Source: a virus. From it: a stretch of DNA of 22,585 nt. Under the pieces are notes generated by a model. It did no database searches. It saw only the letters and a program-made list of their open reading frames with translations, and had not been told where the DNA came from. Shown in pieces: positions 7,021-12,466 of the stretch (within the stretch, counting starts at the first letter, position 1; each line of letters starts with the position of its first letter). Location of the stretch: positions 1 to 22,585 of the IMG/VR virus record IMGVR_UViG_3300019884_000014, one strand, 5' to 3'. Made by a program: the position numbers and the translations under genes.

Positions 7021-8382
7021 TCACGCATTCTCAATCGGTTCGACTTCGGCGCGGCCCGATGCCGCCAGCAGCGCGGTTATACGTTCCTCGTAACCGGCGC
7101 GCGCCCCTTCGGTGTCGTATGCCGGGCCGAGGTTATTCATCTCGTAGGGATCGCTTTTCAGATCGTAGGCTTCGATCTCGCCATGATAGTTGGTGTAGAC
7201 GTAATCCCGCATCTGGATCGAGCGCCATTCGACGCCGGGCGATATTCCCGCCATCGAACCACCGACAGGGGGCTCGCTGTCGCCAGTGACGCGCATGCCG
7301 TGCGCCAGCATGACATTGCGCCATGCTGCGGGCGTCTCGCCTTTCAGCAGCGGCACCAGCGAACGCCCATCCATAACAGCGGGAGCTTCAAGGCCAGCCA
7401 ACTCCAAAATCGTCGGACCAATGTCCAAGCCGCCGACCAGACGGTCGTCATATCCGGGCTTCACGCCGGGACCGATCCAGTACAAGACGTTCCGGCAGGA
7501 TTCCTGATATGGCCGACCCTTGTCCGGCATCCGGTGCGCATTCCAAAGATAGCCGTTATCGGCATAGATGATGAAATGCGTTTTACCCATGATGCCGAGC
7601 TTGCCGACAATGCTGTGCATCTGCCGGATCATGTCGTCGATGCTGCGCGACTTCTCCCGCGCCTTGCGCCAGTCGGCGCGCAAAGTTACGACTTCCTCCG
7701 GAGTCAGCCTGACCGCATTCTGCACATACGCAGGCTTGTTTGTTACGTTGAGTGGATTGAAATTCGGCTTCGCCGCTGGCGCAAACGGTTCCGCCGCATA
7801 GAGGCCAGCGTGCGGCGCATCGGGAATGAATGGTTCGTGCGGCGCAGTCGGCGTCAGCACGATAGCAAAAGGTTTCCCCGCAGCCACGCAGCGCTTGATG
7901 GTGGTCTCGGCGCGATCCGCCAGCCACTTTGCTTGATAGTGCCCCGTGACCAGAACTTCGACGCCGGTTCTGTTCACCTCGAACTGGGTCACGTTGCCGG
8001 TGTAGACGATGTCCCACCGATTCCACATATCGCCCATCGGCGCGCCGGTATAGACATTAAGCGACTTGCCGTGCAGCGCGGTTTGATGCGTGCCCGCCGC
8101 CCGCAGCACTTGTGGCCAACTGCCGACATCCAAATTGTTGTCGAGAAAATTCTGGTATCCATTCGGGTTGGAAAATATGTCGTTGTTGTGCGGCAACCGC
8201 CCGGTAAAAAGCGAAACCCGCGACGGCGTGCAGATCGGGCAGGTATAGATCGCGCGGGTGAATTTGCGGGCGCGCACCGTCAGCTTGTGCAGGAACGGCA
8301 TCCACGCGCGTCCTTTGGAATCCCTCCCATCAATGGCCGCGCGTTCCATGTCGTCTGGTACGATGACGATGAAGTTATCCAT
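7021..8382 (-). CDS. type I sulfatase (alkaline phosphatase superfamily)
   Basis: A 453-aa sulfatase. Asp10-Asp11 is the N-terminal metal site. CTPSR (51-55) is the C-x-P-S-R motif whose Cys is converted to formylglycine by a host maturation enzyme. APHEP (181-185), DNG (275-277) and H283/K288 in NAHRMPDKGRPYQES complete the active site. It would hydrolyse sulfate esters, perhaps on sulfated glycans; the substrate is unknown. No signal peptide is present, so it would be cytoplasmic until lysis. Its ATG overlaps the endolysin stop by 8 nt, so the two are coupled. Sulfatases are uncommon in phage genomes. Confidence 0.92.
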   Translation of the reverse strand: MDNFIVIVPDDMERAAIDGRDSKGRAWMPFLHKLTVRARKFTRAIYTCPICTPSRVSLFTGRLPHNNDIFSNPNGYQNFLDNNLDVGSWPQVLRAAGTHQTALHGKSLNVYTGAPMGDMWNRWDIVYTGNVTQFEVNRTGVEVLVTGHYQAKWLADRAETTIKRCVAAGKPFAIVLTPTAPHEPFIPDAPHAGLYAAEPFAPAAKPNFNPLNVTNKPAYVQNAVRLTPEEVVTLRADWRKAREKSRSIDDMIRQMHSIVGKLGIMGKTHFIIYADNGYLWNAHRMPDKGRPYQESCRNVLYWIGPGVKPGYDDRLVGGLDIGPTILELAGLEAPAVMDGRSLVPLLKGETPAAWRNVMLAHGMRVTGDSEPPVGGSMAGISPGVEWRSIQMRDYVYTNYHGEIEAYDLKSDPYEMNNLGPAYDTEGARAGYEERITALLAASGRAEVEPIENA

Positions 8383-9190
8383 TTTTGTTTCGCCTGACCG
8401 TTTTGCGCCGCAGGTTCGGTGCCTTCGTTGACGAAGCCGCTAGGTTTGCGAGGAACTGATCGACCGCCTCCCCTACGTTGGGGTGAGGGTATGATTTCGC
8501 GAGAGCATCAAAGAATACAGCCACGCTGGCGAGCACCGCGCTGGCCTCGATTTCGTCGGGCACTGGTACGGGCACTGGTACGGGCACTGGTACGGGCGGC
8601 GCTTCTGGCGCGATGGCCTCTGCGATGTCGTCCCGCACTTTGGAAAGTTGCCGAAGAACTGTCATCGTGCCCATCTGCTTGTCGTCGGCATTCGGGTCGA
8701 ACACGCCGTCGGCGACGTATTTTCCTTTTTGCTCGTGATTGCTGCCGGCCCAAACATACGGGCTGTTCACGCCCTTATTGACGTAGCCAAAACCGTTGAA
8801 GCGCTCTGCCTCGAAGCCCATCCGCTCAATCGACCACTCATCGATTTCGTGCAGGTCTTTAAGTCTCAGAGCGTCGACGGCAGATTCTTCCCATGACGAA
8901 AATGGGCCTCGCCCGGCCGGCACCAAAGAGGTCTTTTTTCCAGTCCCGATAATGCGCTCTCCATTGTGGAGCACGCCAGTAAAGGAGCAAGCCGACTCGC
9001 GCATGTGCAGCGCCCCGATAAAGAACCAAGGCACGCCAGTTTGCGTTTGCACGCTGCGATAACGTTTCTCCCCGGCAATAATCTTCTGAGCAAAGGATGC
9101 GGCATCGGCGGCGTCTTGCCCGCCCTTGATGACAAGCGAGCGCCACATATTGCCGTAGCCGTTGCGCATGTCCTCGAAGGTGAGGGCCAT
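8375..9190 (-). CDS. endolysin, lysozyme-like muramidase
   Basis: A 271-aa protein matching a known phage lysozyme-like endolysin pattern: GVPWFFIGALHMRESACSF with candidate catalytic Glu65, LHNGERI (75-81), VPAGRGPF (90-97), WEESAVDAL, then FNGFGY (131-136) and SPYVWAGSN (143-151). It would cleave peptidoglycan at lysis. Residues 198-211 are a (Pro-Val) linker encoded by a DNA tandem repeat, followed by a 60-residue helical tail ending in a basic stretch (RRKTVRRNKNG) that could bind the wall or membrane. No signal peptide or SAR helix is seen, so a holin would be needed. The start at 9190 has AAGGAAG upstream; 9301 lies beyond P4 and is rejected. Confidence 0.88.
   Translation of the reverse strand: MALTFEDMRNGYGNMWRSLVIKGGQDAADAASFAQKIIAGEKRYRSVQTQTGVPWFFIGALHMRESACSFTGVLHNGERIIGTGKKTSLVPAGRGPFSSWEESAVDALRLKDLHEIDEWSIERMGFEAERFNGFGYVNKGVNSPYVWAGSNHEQKGKYVADGVFDPNADDKQMGTMTVLRQLSKVRDDIAEAIAPEAPPVPVPVPVPVPVPDEIEASAVLASVAVFFDALAKSYPHPNVGEAVDQFLANLAASSTKAPNLRRKTVRRNKNG
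8558..8593. repeat. 12-bp tandem repeat, 3 copies
   Basis: Three perfect copies of GGGCACTGGTAC lie in the endolysin gene and encode the Pro-Val linker between the catalytic domain and the C-terminal tail. The repeat keeps the frame (12 nt = 4 codons), so copy-number change would alter linker length without breaking the gene. Confidence 0.9.
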
Positions 9191-9242
9191 TTGGGCGCTT
9201 CCTTTTTTCCACCGTGAGACCACGAGGGCCAGATAGGGCCTA

Positions 9243-9271
9243 TTGACATATAGGACGAAATGACATATATT
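9243..9271 (+). promoter_or_regulatory. P4: promoter-operator in the divergent endolysin/HD gap
   Basis: TTGACA (9243-9248), 17-nt spacer, TATATT (9266-9271). Arms ATATAGG (9248-9254) and CATATAT (9264-9270) have one mismatch and the standard 9-nt spacing. The extra AGATAGG half-site lies at 9231-9237, exactly 17 bp upstream of the left arm as in P1. It drives the HD hydrolase gene and lies 53 nt from the endolysin start on the other strand. Confidence 0.85.
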
Positions 9272-9294
9272 CAGATTGAAAGGAGGCACGGTTA

Positions 9295-9807
9295 ATGTCA
9301 CTGATAAGAAAAGCCCTTCGGTTCGCCACCAAGGCGCATGCCGGGGTCTTCCGTAAATGGACTGACGGCGAGCCCTATATCGCGCATCCGGCGCGCGTGG
9401 CCGCGATGCTGGCCGAGCTTGACTTCCCCGACGAGGTCGTCGCCGCCGCGTTCCTGCATGACGTGGTCGAAGATACGGCCTATTCCAACGCCGATCTGAC
9501 CGCCGCCTTCGGCCCCACGGTCGCGGCGCTGGTCGCCGAGGTCACCAATCCAAGCGACATCCCGAAAGTGCCCGGCAACCGCCCGGTGCGGAAGGCCGCC
9601 AACAAGGCGCATCTGGCGCGTGCCAGCTATGCCGGAGCCTCGATCAAGCTGGCGGACATGATCGACAACGCCACCGACATCGCCACGCGCTCCCCGAAAT
9701 TCGCCAAGCGCTACCTGCCGGAGGTCGCCGACAACCTGTCGGTCCTTGGCCACGGCCACCCGGCCCTGCTGGCCAGACTGGCCAACATCCTCAATATGAC
9801 CTCTTGA
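9295..9807 (+). CDS. HD-domain (p)ppGpp hydrolase, MESH1/SpoT-like
   Basis: A 170-aa stand-alone HD domain. ATKAHAG (11-17), the GEPYIAHPARVA segment with His31, FLHDVVEDT (His55-Asp56, Glu59-Asp60) and KLADMIDN (118-125) follow the order of the hydrolase domain of RelA/SpoT and MESH1 proteins. It would remove the 3'-diphosphate from ppGpp using Mn2+. The synthetase and TGS domains are absent, as in small alarmone hydrolases. A strong AGGAGG (9281-9286) precedes the ATG by eight bases, downstream of P4. A likely job is to blunt the host stringent response during infection (inference). Its TGA stop lies inside the TTGACA of P5. Confidence 0.88.
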   Translation: MSLIRKALRFATKAHAGVFRKWTDGEPYIAHPARVAAMLAELDFPDEVVAAAFLHDVVEDTAYSNADLTAAFGPTVAALVAEVTNPSDIPKVPGNRPVRKAANKAHLARASYAGASIKLADMIDNATDIATRSPKFAKRYLPEVADNLSVLGHGHPALLARLANILNMTS

Positions 9808-9832
9808 CATACCGGACATAACGTCCTATATC
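9804..9832 (+). promoter_or_regulatory. P5: promoter-operator before the LPD29-like gene
   Basis: TTGACA (9804-9809), 17-nt spacer, TATATC (9827-9832). The right arm CCTATAT (9825-9831) is intact; the left arm is ATACCGG (9809-9815), with two changes from the consensus. The 9-nt spacing is kept. The -35 box contains the stop codon of the HD gene. Confidence 0.8.
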
Positions 9833-9865
9833 AGGGGTGCCCCTCCCGAGAGAAAGGAACAAAAA

Positions 9866-10429
9866 GTGTCTGACTATCTGACTTGCGCTGAGACCGCCAA
9901 GCTGGTGCGCACTGCGCTCAAGAAGGCTTTCCCCGGCGTCAAATTCTCGGTGCGCTCCAGCGTTTACGCGGGCGGCGCATCGATCAATGTCCGCTGGACC
10001 GATGGTCCGGCGCGTAAAGTGGTCGAGGCGGTGGCCAAGCGCTACGCAGGCGGCGGCTTCGACGGCATGATCGACATGAAATACAACGTCGACTCGTGGC
10101 TGCTTCCGGACGGCTCGGTCTGTGCCGCGTCCTCGCCCGGCACTTCCGGCTCGATGGGCGTCTATGAGCCCTACAATCACGCCGCCCCGTCGCCGAACGC
10201 CAAGCTGGTTAACTTCGGTGCCGACTTCATCTTCTGCGAAAAAGAACGCTCGCTCGAAACCTACTCCGCCGCCGTCGCCAAGGTGTGCGCCGAATACGGC
10301 GTGCCGGTGCCGGAAGTAAAGATGTCAGGCCATTACCCCTACGTCTCGCACATTGCCGTGCCGAACGCTGACACCGATCTGTCGACGCTCGTGCATCGCG
10401 AATTGGAAAAGGAAAACGCATGCCAGTGA
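9866..10429 (+). CDS. LPD29-domain-like phage protein, 187 aa
   Basis: The start is GTG at 9866, with AAAGGA seven bases upstream. The N-terminal half reads ETAKLVRTALKKAFPGVKFS, then VRSSVYAGGASINVRWTDGP and VAKRYAGGGFDGMID, matching my recollection of the LPD29 (large polyvalent protein-associated) domain found in phage and plasmid proteins. Its biochemical role is not established. The C-terminal part is unassigned. It is first in a tightly packed operon in which successive genes overlap or abut up to 11837. Confidence 0.8.
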   Translation: MSDYLTCAETAKLVRTALKKAFPGVKFSVRSSVYAGGASINVRWTDGPARKVVEAVAKRYAGGGFDGMIDMKYNVDSWLLPDGSVCAASSPGTSGSMGVYEPYNHAAPSPNAKLVNFGADFIFCEKERSLETYSAAVAKVCAEYGVPVPEVKMSGHYPYVSHIAVPNADTDLSTLVHRELEKENACQ

Positions 10430-10614
10430 AGCCGCGACACGCAGCGCGCGTGGAATTGCCGACCTTTGCCGAGATCGCGGCTCAGCGCCTCGCGGATGCT
10501 GGCCCGCGCGACAAGACCATCACGATCAAGGTCGCGATCAACACCGCCCGCATGATGGTCGAGGCGGAAAACGCCCGGCACAACCGCGAACTGTCACAGG
10601 AGAATACCGCATGA
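10420..10614 (+). CDS. small hypothetical protein, 64 aa
   Basis: It overlaps the LPD29-like gene by 10 nt and has AAGGA in the coupled ribosome binding site. The sequence MPVKPRHAARVELPTFAEIA then a helical segment with TITIKVAINTARMMVEAENA is soluble and helical. No family is recognised. Its stop overlaps the next gene as ATGA. Confidence 0.7.
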   Translation: MPVKPRHAARVELPTFAEIAAQRLADAGPRDKTITIKVAINTARMMVEAENARHNRELSQENTA

Positions 10615-10895
10615 CGCAGGCGGCTCTCGAATTCGGAAAAAATCTCGCGGCCAAAGCTTTTGCCAAACGCAAAGGCCACGGCGGCGCGGAGGGTGTTTGT
10701 TACCTTCAAATGACAGAGGCAAAGCTTGCTGCCTTTATCGCAATCGCTTTCGAAGCAGGCGCGAAGTCGCAGGGCGCTCTTGTTGCCGAGTTGCTAACGA
10801 TCATTGATGGCGACGACGTAGATGTATTTCGGTTTGCCCGCATTCTGCGGGAAGCCCGCGCCGCAGCAGGCGCAACCAGCGAAGGGAGCAAATAG
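10611..10895 (+). CDS. hypothetical protein, 94 aa
   Basis: The start at 10611 overlaps the previous stop as ATGA, and ACAGGAG lies eight to nine bases upstream. A longer in-frame reading from 10353 would overlap two genes and is rejected. The protein is mainly helical (GVCYLQMTEAKLAAFIAIAF, EAGAKSQGALVAELLTIIDG, FARILREARAA) without a recognised motif. It is translationally coupled within the P5 operon. Confidence 0.7.
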   Translation: MTQAALEFGKNLAAKAFAKRKGHGGAEGVCYLQMTEAKLAAFIAIAFEAGAKSQGALVAELLTIIDGDDVDVFRFARILREARAAAGATSEGSK

Positions 10896-11114
10896 ATGGG
10901 CTACGCACTCTGCACGAGCCCCTGCATCGGCTGCGGCCAAATCTTCTCCTACAACCCGGTGCGGGTGCCGAGCATCACCATTCACGGCGACCGCAAACCG
11001 ATCTGCCGGTCCTGCGTCGAGCGGGTCAATCCGCAACGCATCGCCAACGGGCTCGATCCTATTGTGCCGCTGCCCGATGCCTATGAAGCCTGCCACGAGG
11101 AGGAATTGGAATGA
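10896..11114 (+). CDS. small zinc-ribbon-like protein, 72 aa
   Basis: The ATG directly follows the previous stop codon, with GGGAG eight bases upstream. Two cysteine pairs, CIGCG (10-14) and CRSC near residue 38, frame a beta-rich loop (IFSYNPVRVPSITIHGDRKP). This is the arrangement of a zinc ribbon, so zinc binding is likely; the target is unknown. The C-terminus is acidic (EACHEEELE). Confidence 0.75.
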   Translation: MGYALCTSPCIGCGQIFSYNPVRVPSITIHGDRKPICRSCVERVNPQRIANGLDPIVPLPDAYEACHEEELE

Positions 11115-11305
11115 AATGTCGCTTCCTCATTTCGCGCGTCACCAAATACTTTCCGCGCATTCGGGAAAAGACGCGCGTCGTGTTTATCGATGCACCGACA
11201 TTTGCGGAAGCTCGCGATCAAATCGTCCGAGACTATCCGGAATGGTCAATCAATATGGCGTGGCCAGTCTGGCCGGAAACAGAGAAGGGAATAAATAATG
11301 ACTGA
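11111..11305 (+). CDS. small hypothetical protein, 64 aa
   Basis: It has an ATGA overlap with the previous gene and a strong GAGGAGG upstream. MKCRFLISRVTKYFPRIREK is followed by RVVFIDAPTFAEARDQIVRD and YPEWSINMAWPVWPE, a small alpha/beta protein with a Trp-rich end. No family is recognised. It overlaps the next gene by 8 nt. Confidence 0.7.
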   Translation: MKCRFLISRVTKYFPRIREKTRVVFIDAPTFAEARDQIVRDYPEWSINMAWPVWPETEKGINND

Positions 11306-11837
11306 CAAACCACTCGACGACTACGGCCTGATGCTGCAGCGCGTGCAACGCGTCGGCACCGACTACATCGAACTGCACATAGTGCGGCGCGAGAAAGAGC
11401 GCCCGGATGTGCCGCTCGGCTGCTCCGGCGACGGCGAAATCTTCGCCGGTTACGGCTGCCCCAAACATCTACTTGGGCTCGCGCTCGACGGACTCGGCAT
11501 GCGCGGCTTTGTCAGCGACAGCACGAGCAACGTGTCGTTCATTGGTCACGGCGTCGAATTTTACGATGTCTATTCCAGCCACGAGCGCAAGCTGCGGCGC
11601 ATGCTCAAGGCAGTCAAGCGTGTCAATGACCGCATCGCCAAGGACGAAGCGCGGGAGCCCGGCGACCAATTGGTCGCCTTCGCCAAGGCGCTGAAACTGA
11701 GCTTTGTGGTCGAGCGCATCGGGCCGGCGCGCCGCGATCCTGACTGGCGCTGGATGACGATTCAGGAAGGGCGCAACCGCTACCGTACCCTGATCGACCA
11801 AGCGGTGGCCGAAGCCATCGCGCGCAAGACCGCGTGA
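11298..11837 (+). CDS. hypothetical protein, 179 aa
   Basis: GAAGGGA lies about 9 nt before the ATG. The N-terminal half is beta-rich with two cysteines in CSGDGEIFAGYGCPKHLLGL; the C-terminal half is helical and basic (ERKLRRMLKAVKRVNDRIAK, DPDWRWMTIQEGRNRYRTLI). No known domain is recognised. The basic helices would suit nucleic-acid binding, but that is only inference. It is the last gene of the operon that starts at P5. Confidence 0.75.
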   Translation: MTDKPLDDYGLMLQRVQRVGTDYIELHIVRREKERPDVPLGCSGDGEIFAGYGCPKHLLGLALDGLGMRGFVSDSTSNVSFIGHGVEFYDVYSSHERKLRRMLKAVKRVNDRIAKDEAREPGDQLVAFAKALKLSFVVERIGPARRDPDWRWMTIQEGRNRYRTLIDQAVAEAIARKTA

Positions 11838-11862
11838 TGAATGGTCAGTCAGGATTAGGGCC

Positions 11863-11891
11863 TTGATTTTATAGACAAAAAGCCCTATGTA
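11863..11891 (+). promoter_or_regulatory. P6: diverged promoter-operator before the HTH gene
   Basis: TTGATT (11863-11868), 17-nt spacer, TATGTA (11886-11891). The right arm CCTATGT (11884-11890) resembles the family, but the left side keeps only ATAG, shifted by one base. TAGGG at 11856-11860 may be an upstream half-site. The predicted start site (about 11897-11899) is only 3-5 nt before the ATG at 11902, implying a nearly leaderless mRNA. Confidence 0.55.
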
Positions 11892-11901
11892 AGCGGCCAC
11901 C

Positions 11902-12168
11902 ATGAACGCAAAACAATATCGCGAAGCTCTTGCCAAGCTCGACCTGTCGCAGGCCACGGCTGGCGATCTCTTCGGCGTCGGCGCGCGGACCTCGCGGCGC
12001 TGGGCTCTGAATGAGGCGCGTATCCCGCCACTGGTCGGGATGTTGCTGGAACTGATGCTGTCCAAAAAGCTCAAGGTCGAACTGACCATCCCGGTCAGCC
12101 CGGACCGTTCGCAGGCAGAGCGCCGCGTCTGGAGCTTTCAGGCGAAGCAAAGCGTTCAAGCGCTGTAG
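11902..12168 (+). CDS. small helix-turn-helix DNA-binding protein, 88 aa
   Basis: Residues about 5-48 resemble a small HTH fold: YREALAKLDLSQATAGDLFG, then VGARTSRRWALNEARIPPLV, where ARTSRRWALNEARIP is the typical recognition-helix and turn pattern of Cro/XRE-like proteins. The remainder (KKLKVELTIPVS and a basic tail) may help dimerise. No clear Shine-Dalgarno sequence is present and the predicted promoter P6 leaves almost no leader. It is the only obvious DNA-binding regulator in the window and the best candidate to bind the ATATAGG/CCTATAT operators, including its own; that link is inference. Confidence 0.75.
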   Translation: MNAKQYREALAKLDLSQATAGDLFGVGARTSRRWALNEARIPPLVGMLLELMLSKKLKVELTIPVSPDRSQAERRVWSFQAKQSVQAL

Positions 12169-12194
12169 CGCATTTGCACGACAGGGCCTATTCT

Positions 12195-12220
12195 AGTGCG
12201 GCGGCCGTTGCTGCCGCACT
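12195..12220 (+). promoter_or_regulatory. strong leader hairpin before the 12232 gene
   Basis: AGTGCGGCGGC (12195-12205) pairs with GCTGCCGCACT (12210-12220) over 11 positions, one being G-U, with a CGTT tetraloop. No U-tract follows; instead GGAAT and the ATG of the next gene lie 11 nt away. It could affect ribosome access or 5'-end stability. Confidence 0.6.
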
Positions 12221-12231
12221 GGAATAGATCA

Positions 12232-12411
12232 ATGACGAAGGAACCCGACAAGAAACCGCTACCGCCGCCTGTGAGCAAACTCGGGCCGATCCCGCCTGAG
12301 CATTTTGATGACGATCTGCCATGCACTGGCGAGGGCGACAAATCACCCGGCTCGCTCTATGACGATATGCAGAAGCGTCACGGCAACAAGCGAAGCCGGA
12401 ATAAATCGTAA
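12232..12411 (+). CDS. small hydrophilic protein, 59 aa
   Basis: The protein is Pro- and Lys-rich at the N-terminus (MTKEPDKKPLPPPVSKLGPI), acidic in the middle (PEHFDDDLPCTGEGDKSPGS) and basic at the end (KRHGNKRSRNKS), and looks largely disordered. GGAAT is a weak ribosome binding site directly after a stable hairpin. Function unknown. It is the last plus-strand gene before the convergent effector gene. Confidence 0.6.
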   Translation: MTKEPDKKPLPPPVSKLGPIPPEHFDDDLPCTGEGDKSPGSLYDDMQKRHGNKRSRNKS

Positions 12412-12430
12412 GCGAGTTGGTACGCGGCCC

Positions 12431-12455
12431 CACTATTACACTAGGTGTAATAGTG
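12431..12455. terminator. perfect inverted repeat between convergent genes
   Basis: CACTATTACAC (12431-12441) and GTGTAATAGTG (12445-12455) are perfect 11-bp arms with a 3-nt loop, between the plus-strand gene ending at 12411 and the minus-strand gene ending at 12467. It may be a two-way terminator, although it lacks a U-tract on either side, or a dyad binding site. GTGTAATA is also directly repeated at 12445-12460. Confidence 0.5.
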
Positions 12456-12466
12456 TAATAGCTGTG

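Noticed and set aside
7183-8397. 404-codon plus-strand reading frame opposite the sulfatase
   Set aside because: It is antisense to a gene with intact sulfatase motifs. Its composition (Arg/His-rich, no domain pattern) is what GC-rich antisense frames give.
12174-12194. TTGCAC and TATTCT before the 12232 gene as a seventh promoter of the family
   Set aside because: The two hexamers are only 9 nt apart and there is no left operator arm; only GGCCTAT resembles the family.
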